Assembly (NCBI RefSeq): GCF_039535115.1
Contig: NZ_BAAAWO010000001.1
Span: forward strand, 4,509,526 to 4,573,525
Origin: Paeniglutamicibacter sulfureus
GTDB taxonomy: Bacteria > Actinomycetota > Actinomycetes > Actinomycetales > Micrococcaceae
Direction of reading: 5' to 3'
DNA length: 64,000 nucleotides
Shown here: positions 18,241-28,023 of the stretch, piece by piece
Layout of the letters: each line of letters starts with the position of its first letter
How positions within the stretch are numbered: position 1 is the stretch's first letter
Program-made: the position numbers and the translations under genes
The notes under the pieces: model-generated
Database searches by the model: none
What the model saw: only the letters and a program-made list of their open reading frames with translations
What the model was told of the DNA's origin: nothing

Positions 18241-18869
18241 TCCTGTTCACCGGTTTTGAACCCTTCGGCGACAGGGACTCAAACCCCTCGATGTCCATCG
18301 CACGCCAAGCCGCGAGCATTCTGGAGCAGCAGGGGATTGCGACCATTGCCGCGGAACTGCCCTGCGTGTTTGCCACGGCCCCGGCGATGCTCGAAGAGCT
18401 GTTGGCCACCTGGCAGCCACGCGTGGTGATCAGCCTCGGGCTCGCCGAGGGCCGCGGAGCACTGGGTCTGGAAAAGGTCGCCATCAACCACCTGGACGCC
18501 CGGATCGCAGACAACGCCGGGAACCAACCCATCGACCTGCCGGTATTGGCGGGAGGGCCGGCCGCGTACTTCTCGGGCCTTCCGCTGAAAGCCGCCCTGC
18601 AGGCACTACGGGACCCGTCCACCGAACTCGGCGACGTCGAGGCCGAGATCTCCTATTCCGCCGGGACCTTTGTCTGCAACCAGGTGTTCTATTCCCTGAT
18701 GCACCACGCCGGAAGGGCGCCGGGGCTCCGCGCAGGGTTCATCCATGTTCCCTGGATGGATCCCGCCTCCCCCCGGATCGCGATCCATGCCCGGGCCGTG
18801 GCATGCGTGGCACAGCTGGCCTTGGCCGGTGCCACCGAACCAAGGCTTGGCGCCGGCACGGAGTATTAG
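18237..18869 (+). CDS. pcp: Pyroglutamyl-peptidase I (pyrrolidone-carboxylate peptidase)
   Basis: A 210-residue cysteine peptidase (C15) that removes N-terminal pyroglutamate. Visible are the opening ILFTGFEPFGDRDSNPS, LGLAEGRGALGLEKVAINH with the catalytic Glu, the catalytic Cys in GTFVCNQVFYSLMHH and the catalytic His in GFIHVPW. The GTG start is within the NUDIX stop overlap. Its 3' end shares 4 bases with the convergent SIMPL gene. Confidence 0.92.
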   Translation: MILFTGFEPFGDRDSNPSMSIARQAASILEQQGIATIAAELPCVFATAPAMLEELLATWQPRVVISLGLAEGRGALGLEKVAINHLDARIADNAGNQPIDLPVLAGGPAAYFSGLPLKAALQALRDPSTELGDVEAEISYSAGTFVCNQVFYSLMHHAGRAPGLRAGFIHVPWMDPASPRIAIHARAVACVAQLALAGATEPRLGAGTEY

Positions 18870-19522
18870 GCACCCGCCCCCGGCGATGGTTCATCGGCGC
18901 TGAGTTCCCAGCGGATCTCGAGCGTCACCGAGAGCTGCCGCCGGCCGGCAACCACCGGCATGGACTCCGCCGCAAATTGGGTCGACTTGGTGCGTTGTAG
19001 CGGCAGCACTGGTTCGCCGGCGACCTCTCGGACCAGTAGCACGGGCCCGAGCCGTGCTCCGGCGAGCGAGGCCAGGTGCTCTGCCTTGGAACGTGCATCG
19101 GCGAAAGCCGATTCCCTGGCGGCCCGCAAGGCGTCGGCGGCGTCGGAAACCTCGGCATTCATCGAGTGGATCCGCAACGCGTCCCCGCCGGCGGCCACGG
19201 CGGCCGCCAACACCCAGGTCACGTTGTCCGTCGTCAGCTCGGAGGCCTCGATGTTGGTTTCGGCATCGTAGCCATCCAGCACGGATTCCTCGTTGCGCCA
19301 GGCGTTGCGGGCGGCCAGTGCGATTCCCGTGGTTGCCAGGTTTGCCCCCGGGGCGGCAACCAACACTGACTCGATGACGTCCCTGGCACGCTCCGAGGCA
19401 AGCCCGAAGGCCTCCGCAGCTTGCGCATGGTGAACCTGGACGGTGAGGGAGATGCCCATGACGTCGGGTACTGCAGTCGCGGAGGCTGTCCCGCGCACCG
19501 TGATGGCCGGTGTGCGCCTCAT
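18866..19522 (-). CDS. SIMPL domain (DUF541) protein
   Basis: A 218-residue protein matching the SIMPL/DUF541 family: ITVRGTASATAVPDVMGISLTVQ at the start, the mid-region ARESAFADARSKAEHLASLAG, and QFAAESMPVVAGRRQLSVTLEIRWEL at the end. No signal peptide is evident, unlike many family members. The function of the family is unclear; some are periplasmic oxidative-stress proteins. The start overlaps the stop of the upstream gene by 4 bases, so the two form an operon. Confidence 0.82.
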   Translation of the reverse strand: MRRTPAITVRGTASATAVPDVMGISLTVQVHHAQAAEAFGLASERARDVIESVLVAAPGANLATTGIALAARNAWRNEESVLDGYDAETNIEASELTTDNVTWVLAAAVAAGGDALRIHSMNAEVSDAADALRAARESAFADARSKAEHLASLAGARLGPVLLVREVAGEPVLPLQRTKSTQFAAESMPVVAGRRQLSVTLEIRWELSADEPSPGAGA

Positions 19523-20016
19523 GCCGGAGTTCCCTTGGTCGTGCGTGCAGTTGCCGTTGCGAGGCGAAGACCCCGTCGCAGGCCGGCTGCCACCACGGGG
19601 AGCAGCTTGCGTACCGGCCGTTCACGATAGCCGCCGGCCTGCAGATCGGCGGCGCGTTCAAAGATGTTCCGCGATGCCGGATCCGAGGTGCGCAGCCACG
19701 AATAGCCGGCCGCCGCAAAGTACAGGGGGATGAAGGGGAGTCCCAGGCACAAGGCGTATTGGGTGGCATGTGTTTCCTCGTGGGACAGCAACGCGGGGCG
19801 CTGGGCCGGCGTGCCAAGGGAAGGGCGGAAAAAAACCACGTTGCCCACGGTGAAGGCTCCCGCCTTGGGAAGCACCGGAGTGTAGTTGCGCGCATAGAGG
19901 ATTCCCCGCGCACCGCCTTCGATGTTGCATCCGGTGCCGGCGGCCAGCAGCAGGCCGCTGATGGTGCTCAGGTTCAGCCAGTTGGCGACCTCGCGTGTGC
20001 GCTCCCAGGTGTCCAT
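19519..20016 (-). CDS. HExxH-containing membrane-associated protein, unknown function
   Basis: A 165-residue protein. A zinc-site-like HEETHATQYA (about residues 84-93) is followed by a hydrophobic helix LGLPFIPLYFAAAGYSW, then ASRNIFERAADLQAGGY, where an E could act as third ligand. This resembles the core of small metallopeptidase-like proteins (DUF4157-like), but the resemblance is limited and activity is unproven. A TACACT hexamer lies 8 bases before the ATG, so the message may be leaderless. It is co-transcribed with the SIMPL gene. Confidence 0.65.
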   Translation of the reverse strand: MDTWERTREVANWLNLSTISGLLLAAGTGCNIEGGARGILYARNYTPVLPKAGAFTVGNVVFFRPSLGTPAQRPALLSHEETHATQYALCLGLPFIPLYFAAAGYSWLRTSDPASRNIFERAADLQAGGYRERPVRKLLPVVAAGLRRGLRLATATARTTKGTPA

Positions 20017-20163
20017 GGTTCCCCAGTGTAATCCCGGAGCCCACGCAAAGGCGGGTGGGGAGCCCATGCGGCAATTCTCGGCCAAGGCAATCCAACCATT
20101 AGTGTTGACTATTGAACCGGGAGCATCGTTGCAGATCAATGCCCCGAACGTGGAGGAGAATAC

Positions 20164-20820
20164 ATGAAGAAGATCGTATCCGTCATTGGAATCATGGTGG
20201 CGCTGATGTTGAGCCTGACCGGGTGCATAAAGATGGATGTGGATCTGGTCGTCTCGAGTCCGGAAGAGGCCAGCCTCGACATGGTGGTGGCATTCGACAA
20301 GCGCGTTGCCGGCGACATCTCGGTCGAGGAGCTTATGACCCAGATGGGTACCACCGAGGAGGAATTCTTCCTGGGCATCCCCGCGGAGGCACAAAAGGCG
20401 CCATACGACGAGGAAAACTTCAAGGGCTACGTCTTCAGCATCGAGAACCAATCGCTGACCAAGTTGGGCGACCTTTCCGGCAGGCTTGGCCCGAAGGTCA
20501 ACATCGAATACCGCGACGACCTGTACCACTTCTCCGCCCGGGGACTTGCCGGGACCGACACCTCGAGCCTGAGCGAGTCCACGATGACCGTCACCTTCCC
20601 GGGGGAGGTCACCTCCGCCAGCGCCGGGGCACACATCGAGGGCAACACCGTGAGCTTCGACATGCGCGAAGCCACCGGCGAGATGACAGCCGTGGCCAAG
20701 CCCAAGGACAACACTCCGATCTACCTGTCTCTCGGTTTCGGCGCCCTGGCCCTGCTGGGTGCCGTAGTCGCCGTCGGCACGATGCGCCGCCCCGAGCGCA
20801 CCGAAGACGTGCACGCCTAA
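20164..20820 (+). CDS. LppM-like lipoprotein
   Basis: A 218-residue predicted lipoprotein. The signal peptide ends in the lipobox LSLTGC, with the modified Cys at about residue 20. The extracellular domain resembles mycobacterial LppM (MDVDLVVSSPEEASLDMVVAFD; GLAGTD; STMTVTFPGEVTSA). A C-terminal membrane helix (IYLSLGFGALALLGAVVAVGT) is followed by a basic tail. LppM is linked to cell-envelope and host interaction in mycobacteria; here the role is unknown. The ribosome site is GGAGGAGAA. Confidence 0.82.
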   Translation: MKKIVSVIGIMVALMLSLTGCIKMDVDLVVSSPEEASLDMVVAFDKRVAGDISVEELMTQMGTTEEEFFLGIPAEAQKAPYDEENFKGYVFSIENQSLTKLGDLSGRLGPKVNIEYRDDLYHFSARGLAGTDTSSLSESTMTVTFPGEVTSASAGAHIEGNTVSFDMREATGEMTAVAKPKDNTPIYLSLGFGALALLGAVVAVGTMRRPERTEDVHA

Positions 20821-20859
20821 TACCGCGCAACGCCGAACTTCGGGGTTCGGCCGCTGAAC

Positions 20860-20910
20860 GCCAAGGGGACCGACAGTCCGGGAAAAACCGGGTTTGTCGG
20901 TCCCTTTGGC
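20860..20910. terminator. Terminator between lppM-like gene and PBP gene
   Basis: A 16-bp stem (20860-20875 with 20895-20910, one G-T pair) encloses a smaller CCGG stem. It lies between convergent genes. A separate 7-bp GTTCGGC hairpin precedes it. Confidence 0.75.
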
Positions 20911-20938
20911 ATGCCTGGGGTGTGCGGCGGAGCGGCGC

Positions 20939-22843
20939 CTACTGGGCGTCGGCCAGGAATTCGGCAAGGATGGGGCCGGCCGTCTGCGCCCCGCCGCTGC
21001 CGTCGCCCACAAACACGGCCACCGCGAGATCTCCCTGCGCGGCGATGGACCATGCGTGGGCATTGCGTTCGGCATCGTATTCCGCCGTGCCGCTCTTGCC
21101 GATGATCGCGGGGCCGGGGACGGACTTGAGGTCCTTCAGCGTGCCGTGGTCGACGACCTGGGCCATCATGCCCGAAAGCGCCTTGGCCTCGGCAGCAGTC
21201 AACGGGTTCTTGGGCTTGGCGGCGGCATCCGGTTTGGGGTCTACCACCAGGCGGGGGCTGACGGTGGCGCCGTTTTGGACCGAGGCTGCCACCGTGGCCA
21301 TGCCCAGCGCCGAGGCCTGGACCACTCCCTGGCCGATGCCGTTGGCCGCCAGCTCGGTGCCCGTGGAGTCCTCCGGCACCGACCCCAGGAAGGATGCCGC
21401 GCCCGTGGCGGGGCTCATGTTCAGGCCCAGGGAGGCCGCAGCGTCGGCGAGGGCAGGTGCCTTGACCTTGGAAGCGCCCTCAAGGAAGACGGTGTTGCAC
21501 GATTGCGCCACGGCCTCGGAGAGCGGGATGCTTCCCAGCGCGCTGGAGGGGTAGCCGTCGTAGTTCTTGAACGCCTTGCCGTCCACGCTCATGGTCGCCG
21601 GGCAATCCACGCTCGTTGTCGGGGTGTCCCCGGAACGGAGCATGGCCAGTGCTGTGATGACCTTGAAGGTGGAGCCCGGGGCGTACTTGCCCAACAACGC
21701 GGTGTTCTGGGCGTTGTCGGTGGGCCCGGCGGCGGCGGCCAGGATGGCCCCGTCGGAGGGACGCACCGCGACCAGCGCGGCGTCGCTGTCCGAGTCGGCG
21801 ATCAACGACTCGGCAAATTCCTGCAGGTTCCGGTCCAGCGTGGTTTTAAGATCCTTGCCGTCCACCGCTTCCCGCGTCACCAGGGTTGAAACTTCGGCCT
21901 TGTCCTGGTTGTAGATGTTGATGCTGTAGCCCCGGGTGCCCGCCAACTCGTCCTGGTAGGCCTTTTGCAGGCCCGACAGTCCGACCCGGTCCCCGGAAGC
22001 AACGCTGCCCTTGGAATCTGCGACGATTTCCGCTGTGGCCTCGCCCACCGACCCGAGGATGGCCCGGGCAAAACTCCGGCTCGGGGCCAGCGACTGGGTA
22101 TCGGGCTGCGCCAGCACGCCGGGGATCGCCTTCAATTGCTGATCGGTGACGGTGCGGTCGGCATCGTCGCGCAGGGTGATGGCCTGGACGAACGCCCGCG
22201 GGCCGGAAGCTGCAACCCTCTTGGCATACGGTTCGGCATCGATCTCCAATACCTTGGCGAGCTTGGTGGCCGAGTCCTCCCATTCCGTCTCCCCGATGGC
22301 CTCCTTGTTGATCCCGATGCGGAGCACCGGGCGGTCCGTCACCAGGGTTTGGGCGTTGTTGCCCAGGATCTCCCCGCGCTTGGCCGGGGAGTTGCGCTTG
22401 GCCACGTACTGACCGGATTCCAGCCCGGGCACGGCCATCGAGGGGGAGTAGCGCACCGCCCAGGTCTTGGTTTCGTTATCGAGTTCCAGCGTTGCCTGCG
22501 TCTGGTAGGTCCAGTCGGTGTCGGAGGCATCGACGTCCCACACGGTGTTGTACACGGCCGTGGCGGTCTTGGGTACATCAGAGCCCTCGTCCTCGGTGAC
22601 GGAGGCGAGGGTGACTGTGCGGGGGATCGATTCCAGCGGCTTGAGCGATTCCGCCAGCTCGGCGCTCGCGGTGGCTGCGTCGCTGCCCGCCAGCGGGACC
22701 GAGGCGAGGTCCAGGTCCGCCAGCGAACCGGCCAGGAGTTCGGCGGTGGCATTGGGCGCGGGTGGCGCGGAACACGCCCCGAGGGAGCCGATCATCAGCA
22801 GGGCGGCGGCAGGCAGGGCAAGGGTTCGAATTACTCGGGACAT
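20939..22843 (-). CDS. Lipoprotein penicillin-binding transpeptidase
   Basis: A 634-residue class B-like PBP. Signal peptide with lipobox GSLGAC (Cys about 24), an N-terminal NTF2-like MecR1-type domain (about 30-150), a dimerisation domain, and a transpeptidase domain with the SxxK serine in APGSTFKVITAL, SxN as SCN in VAQSCNTVFLEGA, and KSGTAEYD in place of KTG. It should cross-link peptidoglycan outside the membrane. The lipid anchor and MecR1-like domain recall low-affinity PBPs of the PBP3/PBP2a group, so reduced beta-lactam affinity is possible but not shown. Confidence 0.88.
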   Translation of the reverse strand: MSRVIRTLALPAAALLMIGSLGACSAPPAPNATAELLAGSLADLDLASVPLAGSDAATASAELAESLKPLESIPRTVTLASVTEDEGSDVPKTATAVYNTVWDVDASDTDWTYQTQATLELDNETKTWAVRYSPSMAVPGLESGQYVAKRNSPAKRGEILGNNAQTLVTDRPVLRIGINKEAIGETEWEDSATKLAKVLEIDAEPYAKRVAASGPRAFVQAITLRDDADRTVTDQQLKAIPGVLAQPDTQSLAPSRSFARAILGSVGEATAEIVADSKGSVASGDRVGLSGLQKAYQDELAGTRGYSINIYNQDKAEVSTLVTREAVDGKDLKTTLDRNLQEFAESLIADSDSDAALVAVRPSDGAILAAAAGPTDNAQNTALLGKYAPGSTFKVITALAMLRSGDTPTTSVDCPATMSVDGKAFKNYDGYPSSALGSIPLSEAVAQSCNTVFLEGASKVKAPALADAAASLGLNMSPATGAASFLGSVPEDSTGTELAANGIGQGVVQASALGMATVAASVQNGATVSPRLVVDPKPDAAAKPKNPLTAAEAKALSGMMAQVVDHGTLKDLKSVPGPAIIGKSGTAEYDAERNAHAWSIAAQGDLAVAVFVGDGSGGAQTAGPILAEFLADAQ

Positions 22844-22996
22844 GGGACTAACTATTGCCCAACCTTCCCTTGGATGTCCACAACCACGCCCGGAAGGGGC
22901 GGAGCCAGTTGCGATTCCAAACCCATCGGGGCTAGCACCTAGAATGGGATGCAGAACCAGAGACACCATCAACAGTGAAAAGGGCCGTAGAACCCC

Positions 22997-24085
22997 ATGT
23001 CTGAACCCACGAGCCCGGAAGTGGATGTCATTGACAGCCACGCGCCGGTTGTCCCGCATCCCACCGACGAGGCCGGCATCGACATTGCTGTGCAAGCCGC
23101 GCTGGCCGCCTTTGCCGCCGCGAAGAACCTGGACGAGCTGAAGGCGGCACGCCTGGCACACACCGGGGAGAAGTCCCCGCTGTCCTTGGCCAACCGGGAA
23201 ATCGGCCGCCTCGACAAGTCCGAGAAGGCAGTCGCAGGCAAGCTCCTGGGCGCTTCCCGCGGCCGCGTCAACAAAGCCCTCGCCGGACGCACCGCCGTGC
23301 TGGAAGCCGAGGACGCCGCCCGCATCCTCGTCGAGGAGACGGTTGACGTCACCGCCGCCCCGCGCCGCCGCCGTGCAGGTGCCCGCCACCCGCTCTCCAC
23401 GCTGCAGGACCGCGTGTCCGACATTTTCGTGGGCATGGGCTGGGAAATCGCCGAAGGCCCGGAGATCGAATCCGAGTGGTTCAACTTCGACGCGCTGAAC
23501 TTCGCCCCGGACCACCCGGCCCGCGAAATGCAGGACACCTTCTTCATCGAGCCCGCCGATTCGCACCTCCTGCTGCGCACCCACACCTCACCGGTCCAGG
23601 TGCGTTCGATGCTCGAGCGCGAGCTGCCGATCTACGTGCTGTGCCCGGGACGGGTCTACCGCACCGACGAGCTGGATGCCACGCACACCCCTGTCTTCCA
23701 CCAGTTCGAGGGCTTGGCCATCGACAAGAACCTGACCATGGCCGATCTGCGCGGCACCCTGGAGCACTTCGCCCGGCAGATGTTCGGCGAGGACGCCTCC
23801 ATACGCCTGCGCCCGAACTTCTTCCCGTTCACCGAACCCTCGGCCGAGCTGGACATCTGGCACCCGGGTGCCAAGGGTGGCCCGCGCTGGATCGAGTGGG
23901 GCGGCTGCGGCATGGTCAACCCCAATGTGTTGCGTGCAGCTGGCATCGACCCGGAGGAATATTCCGGGTTCGCCTTCGGCATGGGCGTGGAGCGGACCCT
24001 GATGTTCCGCAACGAGGTCCCCGACATGCACGACATGATCGAGGGCGACATTCGGTTCAGCGAGCACTTCGGGATGGAGATCTAA
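22997..24085 (+). CDS. pheS: Phenylalanine-tRNA ligase alpha subunit
   Basis: A 362-residue catalytic subunit. It has the N-terminal coiled coil ([20 protein letters not shown]) and class II motifs: [19 protein letters not shown], motif 2 around [23 protein letters not shown], and motif 3 [23 protein letters not shown] box at 22940-22945 gives a leader of about 45 bases. pheT starts 3 bases after the stop. Confidence 0.96.
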   Translation: MSEPTSPEVDVIDSHAPVVPHPTDEAGIDIAVQAALAAFAAAKNLDELKAARLAHTGEKSPLSLANREIGRLDKSEKAVAGKLLGASRGRVNKALAGRTAVLEAEDAARILVEETVDVTAAPRRRRAGARHPLSTLQDRVSDIFVGMGWEIAEGPEIESEWFNFDALNFAPDHPAREMQDTFFIEPADSHLLLRTHTSPVQVRSMLERELPIYVLCPGRVYRTDELDATHTPVFHQFEGLAIDKNLTMADLRGTLEHFARQMFGEDASIRLRPNFFPFTEPSAELDIWHPGAKGGPRWIEWGGCGMVNPNVLRAAGIDPEEYSGFAFGMGVERTLMFRNEVPDMHDMIEGDIRFSEHFGMEI

Positions 24086-24088
24086 GAC

Positions 24089-26629
24089 ATGCGTATTCCA
24101 CTTTCATGGCTGCGCGAATACGCGCAGGTACCGGCCGATGCCTCGGCCGAAGACGTCATGGCCGAGCTGGTCAAGGTAGGCCTCGAGGAAGAGGACGTGC
24201 ACCGTCCCACCGACGAGATCTCCGGCCCCATCGTGGTGGGCCAGGTCCTGTCCATCGTCAAGGAGCAGCAGACCAACGGCAAGACCATCAACTGGTGCCA
24301 GGTCCGCGTGGTGCCCGAAGGTGCCACTCAGACCCTGACGAACGAGGGCATCGACCCCTCGGGTGTGCAGGGCATCATTTGCGGCGCCCACAACTTCGTC
24401 GAGGGCGACAAGGTCGTGGTGACCCTGCCCGGCGCCGTGCTTCCGGGCGATTTCCGGATCACCCCGCGCAAGACCTACGGCCACGTTTCGGCCGGGATGA
24501 TCGCCTCCTCCCGCGAGCTGGGCATCGGGGACGACCACGACGGCATCATCGTGCTCTCGGCCCTGGGCCTTGACCCGGAGATCGGCACCGACGCGATGGA
24601 ACTGCTGGGTCTCTACGACCAGGCGGCGGAAATCAACGTCACCCCGGACCGCTCCTACGCGTTCTCCATCCGCGGGGTGGCCCGCGAATACGCACATGCC
24701 ACGGGCACCCCCTACACCGACCCTGCCTCGCTGGTCACGGTGGATGCTGCCACCGCACCGGGCCACCCGGTCAAGCTTGCCGATGCCGCCGGCATCTACG
24801 GCAAGGACGGCTGCGACAGGTTCCTCACCCGCAAGGTCACCGGAGTGAATCCGGCACTGCCCACCCCGCCGTGGATGGCCAGCCGGCTGAACCTGGCAGG
24901 GATGCGCTCGATCTCGCTGGTCGTCGACATTTCCAACTACGTGATGCTGGAGCTTGGCCAGCCGCTGCACTTCTACGACGCGGACAAGCTCACCGGCACC
25001 ATCACCGTGCGCCGAGCGAACCCGGATGAGACGCTGAAGACCCTCGATGGCAAGGAGCGCAAGCTGCACGCCGAGGACCTGTTGATCACCGACGAATCCG
25101 GGGCCATCGGCGTTGCCGGGGTCATGGGCGGGTCGGCCACCGAGGTCTCCGACGCGACGTCCACGGTGCTCATCGAGGCGGCGCACTTCGAGCCGATCTC
25201 GATTGCGCGTTCGCGCCGCCGCCACAAGCTTCCTTCCGAGGCCTCGAAGCGCTTCGAGCGCGGCGTGGACTGGAACATCGCCGACGTGGCCGCCCAGCGC
25301 GCCGTGGACCTGCTGGTCCAGCTGGCCGGCGGCACCGCCACCACCGAGATCACCGACGAGGGCACCGCGCCCGAAGCCGTGGTCATCGACCTGCCCGCCG
25401 GGTTCGCCTCGGCATTGATCGGCATCGACTACACCGAGGAGCAGATCACCTGGGCGCTGGGCGAGATCGGCGCGGAGATTCAGAACGTCGAGTCAGGCTA
25501 CCGCGTCACCGCGCCGTCATGGCGCCCCGACCTGGCCACCAAGCAGGACCTGGTGGAGGAAATCGCCCGCCTGGTCGGCTACCACCTGATCCCGGCGACG
25601 CTGCCCACGGCCCCTCCGGGCCGCGGCTTCTCCCGCGTGCAGGGCCAGCGCCGCCGCGTCGTGGCGGCATTGGCCGACGCGGGCCTGACCGAGGTGCTTT
25701 CCTACCCGTTCGTCACCAAGGTGCAGAACAACACCTTCGGTGCCCCCGAGGCCGGGGAGGTTGCGGCCGTGAAGCTGAACAACCCGATGTCCAGTGAGTT
25801 CGGCTTCATGCGCACCTCGATCCTGCCGGGCCTGCTGGGCATCGCCCGCCGCAACCACGGCCGCGGCTTCCGCGACCTGGCGCTGTACGAGGCCGGCCAG
25901 GTCTTCCTGCCCGGCGAGACCCTGGGCACCGCCACGATCCCGCCGCTGGGGGAGCGCCCCTCCGAGGAGGAACTCGAGGCGCTGTACAACGGGCTGCCGC
26001 ACCAGCCGACGCACATTGCCGCGGTGCTCACCGGACACGATTCGCCGGTTGCCGCCGCACACGTCCCGCGCGTCTACGACTGGGCCGATGCGCTGGACAC
26101 CGCCAAGCTGGTCGGTGACGTGCTGGGCGTCGAGGTCGTCGTCTCGCAGGGTTCGCACCAGGCATTCCACCCGGGACGCACCGCGGCCCTGGCGCTTCGC
26201 AACGGCACGCACGTCGGCTACGCCGGCGAACTGCATCCGAAGCTGTTGGCCGAGCTGGACTTGCCCGAGCGCACCGTCGCGATGGAAATCAACGCGGACG
26301 AGCTCTTCGAGGCCGCTGCCGACGTGATCGTGGCCAAGGAGATCTCTACCTTCCCGATCTCCACCCAGGACGTGGCCCTGGTGGTTGATGCGCACGTGGT
26401 GGCGGCAGAGGTGCTCGAGACCCTGCGCGAAGGCGCTGGGGAACTGCTCGAGGACCTTGCACTCTTCGACGTGTACTCGGGCACCGGGATTCCGGAAGGC
26501 AAGAAGTCGCTGGCCTTCGGCCTGCGCTTCCGTGCCGCGGATCGCACGCTGACAGCCGACGAAGCTTCCGAGGCGCGTGTTGCCGCGGTGGCACTTGCCG
26601 CCGAGCGGTTCGGAGCCGTGCAGCGCTAA
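24089..26629 (+). CDS. pheT: Phenylalanine-tRNA ligase beta subunit
   Basis: An 846-residue subunit with all expected domains: N-terminal MRIPLSWLREYAQVP, a tRNA-binding OB domain (about 40-150, GPIVVGQVLSIVKEQQ and ICGAHNF), the B3/B4 editing domain, the B5 domain, the catalytic-like core, and the C-terminal anticodon-binding FDX-ACB domain (STFPISTQDVALVVDAHV, then GKKSLAFGLRFRAADRTLT). It is translated with pheS in an operon. Confidence 0.96.
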   Translation: MRIPLSWLREYAQVPADASAEDVMAELVKVGLEEEDVHRPTDEISGPIVVGQVLSIVKEQQTNGKTINWCQVRVVPEGATQTLTNEGIDPSGVQGIICGAHNFVEGDKVVVTLPGAVLPGDFRITPRKTYGHVSAGMIASSRELGIGDDHDGIIVLSALGLDPEIGTDAMELLGLYDQAAEINVTPDRSYAFSIRGVAREYAHATGTPYTDPASLVTVDAATAPGHPVKLADAAGIYGKDGCDRFLTRKVTGVNPALPTPPWMASRLNLAGMRSISLVVDISNYVMLELGQPLHFYDADKLTGTITVRRANPDETLKTLDGKERKLHAEDLLITDESGAIGVAGVMGGSATEVSDATSTVLIEAAHFEPISIARSRRRHKLPSEASKRFERGVDWNIADVAAQRAVDLLVQLAGGTATTEITDEGTAPEAVVIDLPAGFASALIGIDYTEEQITWALGEIGAEIQNVESGYRVTAPSWRPDLATKQDLVEEIARLVGYHLIPATLPTAPPGRGFSRVQGQRRRVVAALADAGLTEVLSYPFVTKVQNNTFGAPEAGEVAAVKLNNPMSSEFGFMRTSILPGLLGIARRNHGRGFRDLALYEAGQVFLPGETLGTATIPPLGERPSEEELEALYNGLPHQPTHIAAVLTGHDSPVAAAHVPRVYDWADALDTAKLVGDVLGVEVVVSQGSHQAFHPGRTAALALRNGTHVGYAGELHPKLLAELDLPERTVAMEINADELFEAAADVIVAKEISTFPISTQDVALVVDAHVVAAEVLETLREGAGELLEDLALFDVYSGTGIPEGKKSLAFGLRFRAADRTLTADEASEARVAAVALAAERFGAVQR

Positions 26630-26648
26630 CGCCCGCCGGCAACACGGG

Positions 26649-27848
26649 CTACGAAGGCCGGCCACCTCCCGCGAAATCGCGGGCGGTGGCCGGCCTTCGG
26701 CGTTCGTTGTATTCGTCGTGTAGATCCTTGATGGCCTCGCGGACAATAGGCTGCGCGACGAGGGTTCCGGCGGTGTATTCCAAGACCCCGGCTTCCAGCC
26801 AAGCGAAGATGGAGGCGGATAATTCGCCATACCGTTCCGCTAGCCGGTCCTGGATGTCTTCGCCGAGGGTCAACATGTTCGTTTCCGTGGTGGCCCGTTC
26901 AACGGATGGTTGCTTGGAGACGTCAGCAAGGAGGGCCAAGCGTTCCTCGGCCCGTCGAAGGCCTGCCAAGCCGACCGCGGGCTTGGCCTCGGCCCAGATC
27001 AGGATCTTGAGGTAGGCGGCCAGCAGGCTGCGGATGGCATCCTGGTTTCGTGGATGCCCGTCATCCAGCAAGGCAATCCCCGCATGCGTGGGATAGGGCT
27101 CGCCGCTGTTCTCCGGAACTTCCCCGACATATTCGTCCTCGTCCCAGGCGCATTCGTCTCCAGCGGTTTCGAAGAGCTCCGCTTCGTCCATGGCGGTGAA
27201 AAGGTCCATGAAGATCGTGAGCGGAAGCGGGTAGAGTCCCGGGGCCAGCAGGATGGGGCCCGCAGGATCTGTGACCGGAAGCGCCAGCGATGCGGTGGAA
27301 TTCGGAATGAATTTCCCCTCAATCATCTCGTCCAGGAGATAGGCGGCCCACTGCACGAGCGCTATGCCGTGGCCGTGCCTGGCGGGGATGTCGATCGGGC
27401 ATTCGCGAGGGGTTCGTCGATGGGCAGAGCCAGGAATCCGCATCAGCACCAGCATGTGCAACAGGCCGAAGTCCTCGCTTCCGGCCGTCCATCGGCCGTT
27501 GTCTTGCAGGAAATGCAGGTAGCCATCCAGGCGGTTCAGGGCCTGGCAGGCGACATCACCGGGCAGCCGGCGGATGGACTTGATCATGGTGGCGAATGGT
27601 CGGGGGGCCAACGCGTCGGGTGCGTTGAATGGCCAGACATTGGCGTAGGACTCTAGGAGGACAAGCAACCCGTCCCAGTCGTCGTGGGCCTGGCCGTGCG
27701 TCACGGTGCGGGATCTCCAGGCGATGTAGGCAGGTTCCAGCCCGTGGAGCCGTTCGATTCCCGAGGCGCGCGACGGGTGGGGGCCGGGTCGCCGTGCTTT
27801 CGGTGATTTGCGGTGTTTTCGGCGCAATTGCTTGCTCGTCGTGGTCAT
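26649..27848 (-). CDS. Hypothetical protein, 399 residues
   Basis: I do not recognise the family. The N-terminus is very basic (SKQLRRKHRKSPKARRPG). The rest is a soluble helical-looking protein with an acidic patch near the middle (ECAWDEDEYVGEVPENSGE) and long helices in the C-terminal third. The ATG at 27848 has AAGGA at about 5 bases on its strand; an ATG at 27854 and longer forms to 27980 are possible. Its last codons overlap the terminator hairpin of pheT. It is the first gene of the accessory stretch. Confidence 0.6.
   Translation of the reverse strand: MTTTSKQLRRKHRKSPKARRPGPHPSRASGIERLHGLEPAYIAWRSRTVTHGQAHDDWDGLLVLLESYANVWPFNAPDALAPRPFATMIKSIRRLPGDVACQALNRLDGYLHFLQDNGRWTAGSEDFGLLHMLVLMRIPGSAHRRTPRECPIDIPARHGHGIALVQWAAYLLDEMIEGKFIPNSTASLALPVTDPAGPILLAPGLYPLPLTIFMDLFTAMDEAELFETAGDECAWDEDEYVGEVPENSGEPYPTHAGIALLDDGHPRNQDAIRSLLAAYLKILIWAEAKPAVGLAGLRRAEERLALLADVSKQPSVERATTETNMLTLGEDIQDRLAERYGELSASIFAWLEAGVLEYTAGTLVAQPIVREAIKDLHDEYNERRRPATARDFAGGGRPS
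26652..26699. terminator. Terminator hairpin after pheT, inside the 3' end of the convergent gene
   Basis: About 22 paired bases with one mismatch (26652-26673 with 26677-26699). It lies 22 bases after the pheT stop and also encodes the last residues of the minus-strand gene ending at 26649. Confidence 0.75.
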
Positions 27849-28023
27849 GGCCATCCTTGGGGATTCGGTGCGGGAATCCCAGCATGGACCGATCCGCGGG
27901 TCGGTGGACCCGTGGCCTGCAGGGCTGTGGATAAGTCGCCAATCCGCCCGGTCGAAGCCCCGGGAACAAACCGCACGCACCCCCGCGAACTGGGGGGGCG
28001 TGTTGCCAGCCTGCGGCGTATCC

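Noticed and set aside
20939..23584. Extended PBP frame reaching upstream into pheS
   Set aside because: The signal peptide and lipobox set the start at 22843; the extension is antisense to pheS and its leader.
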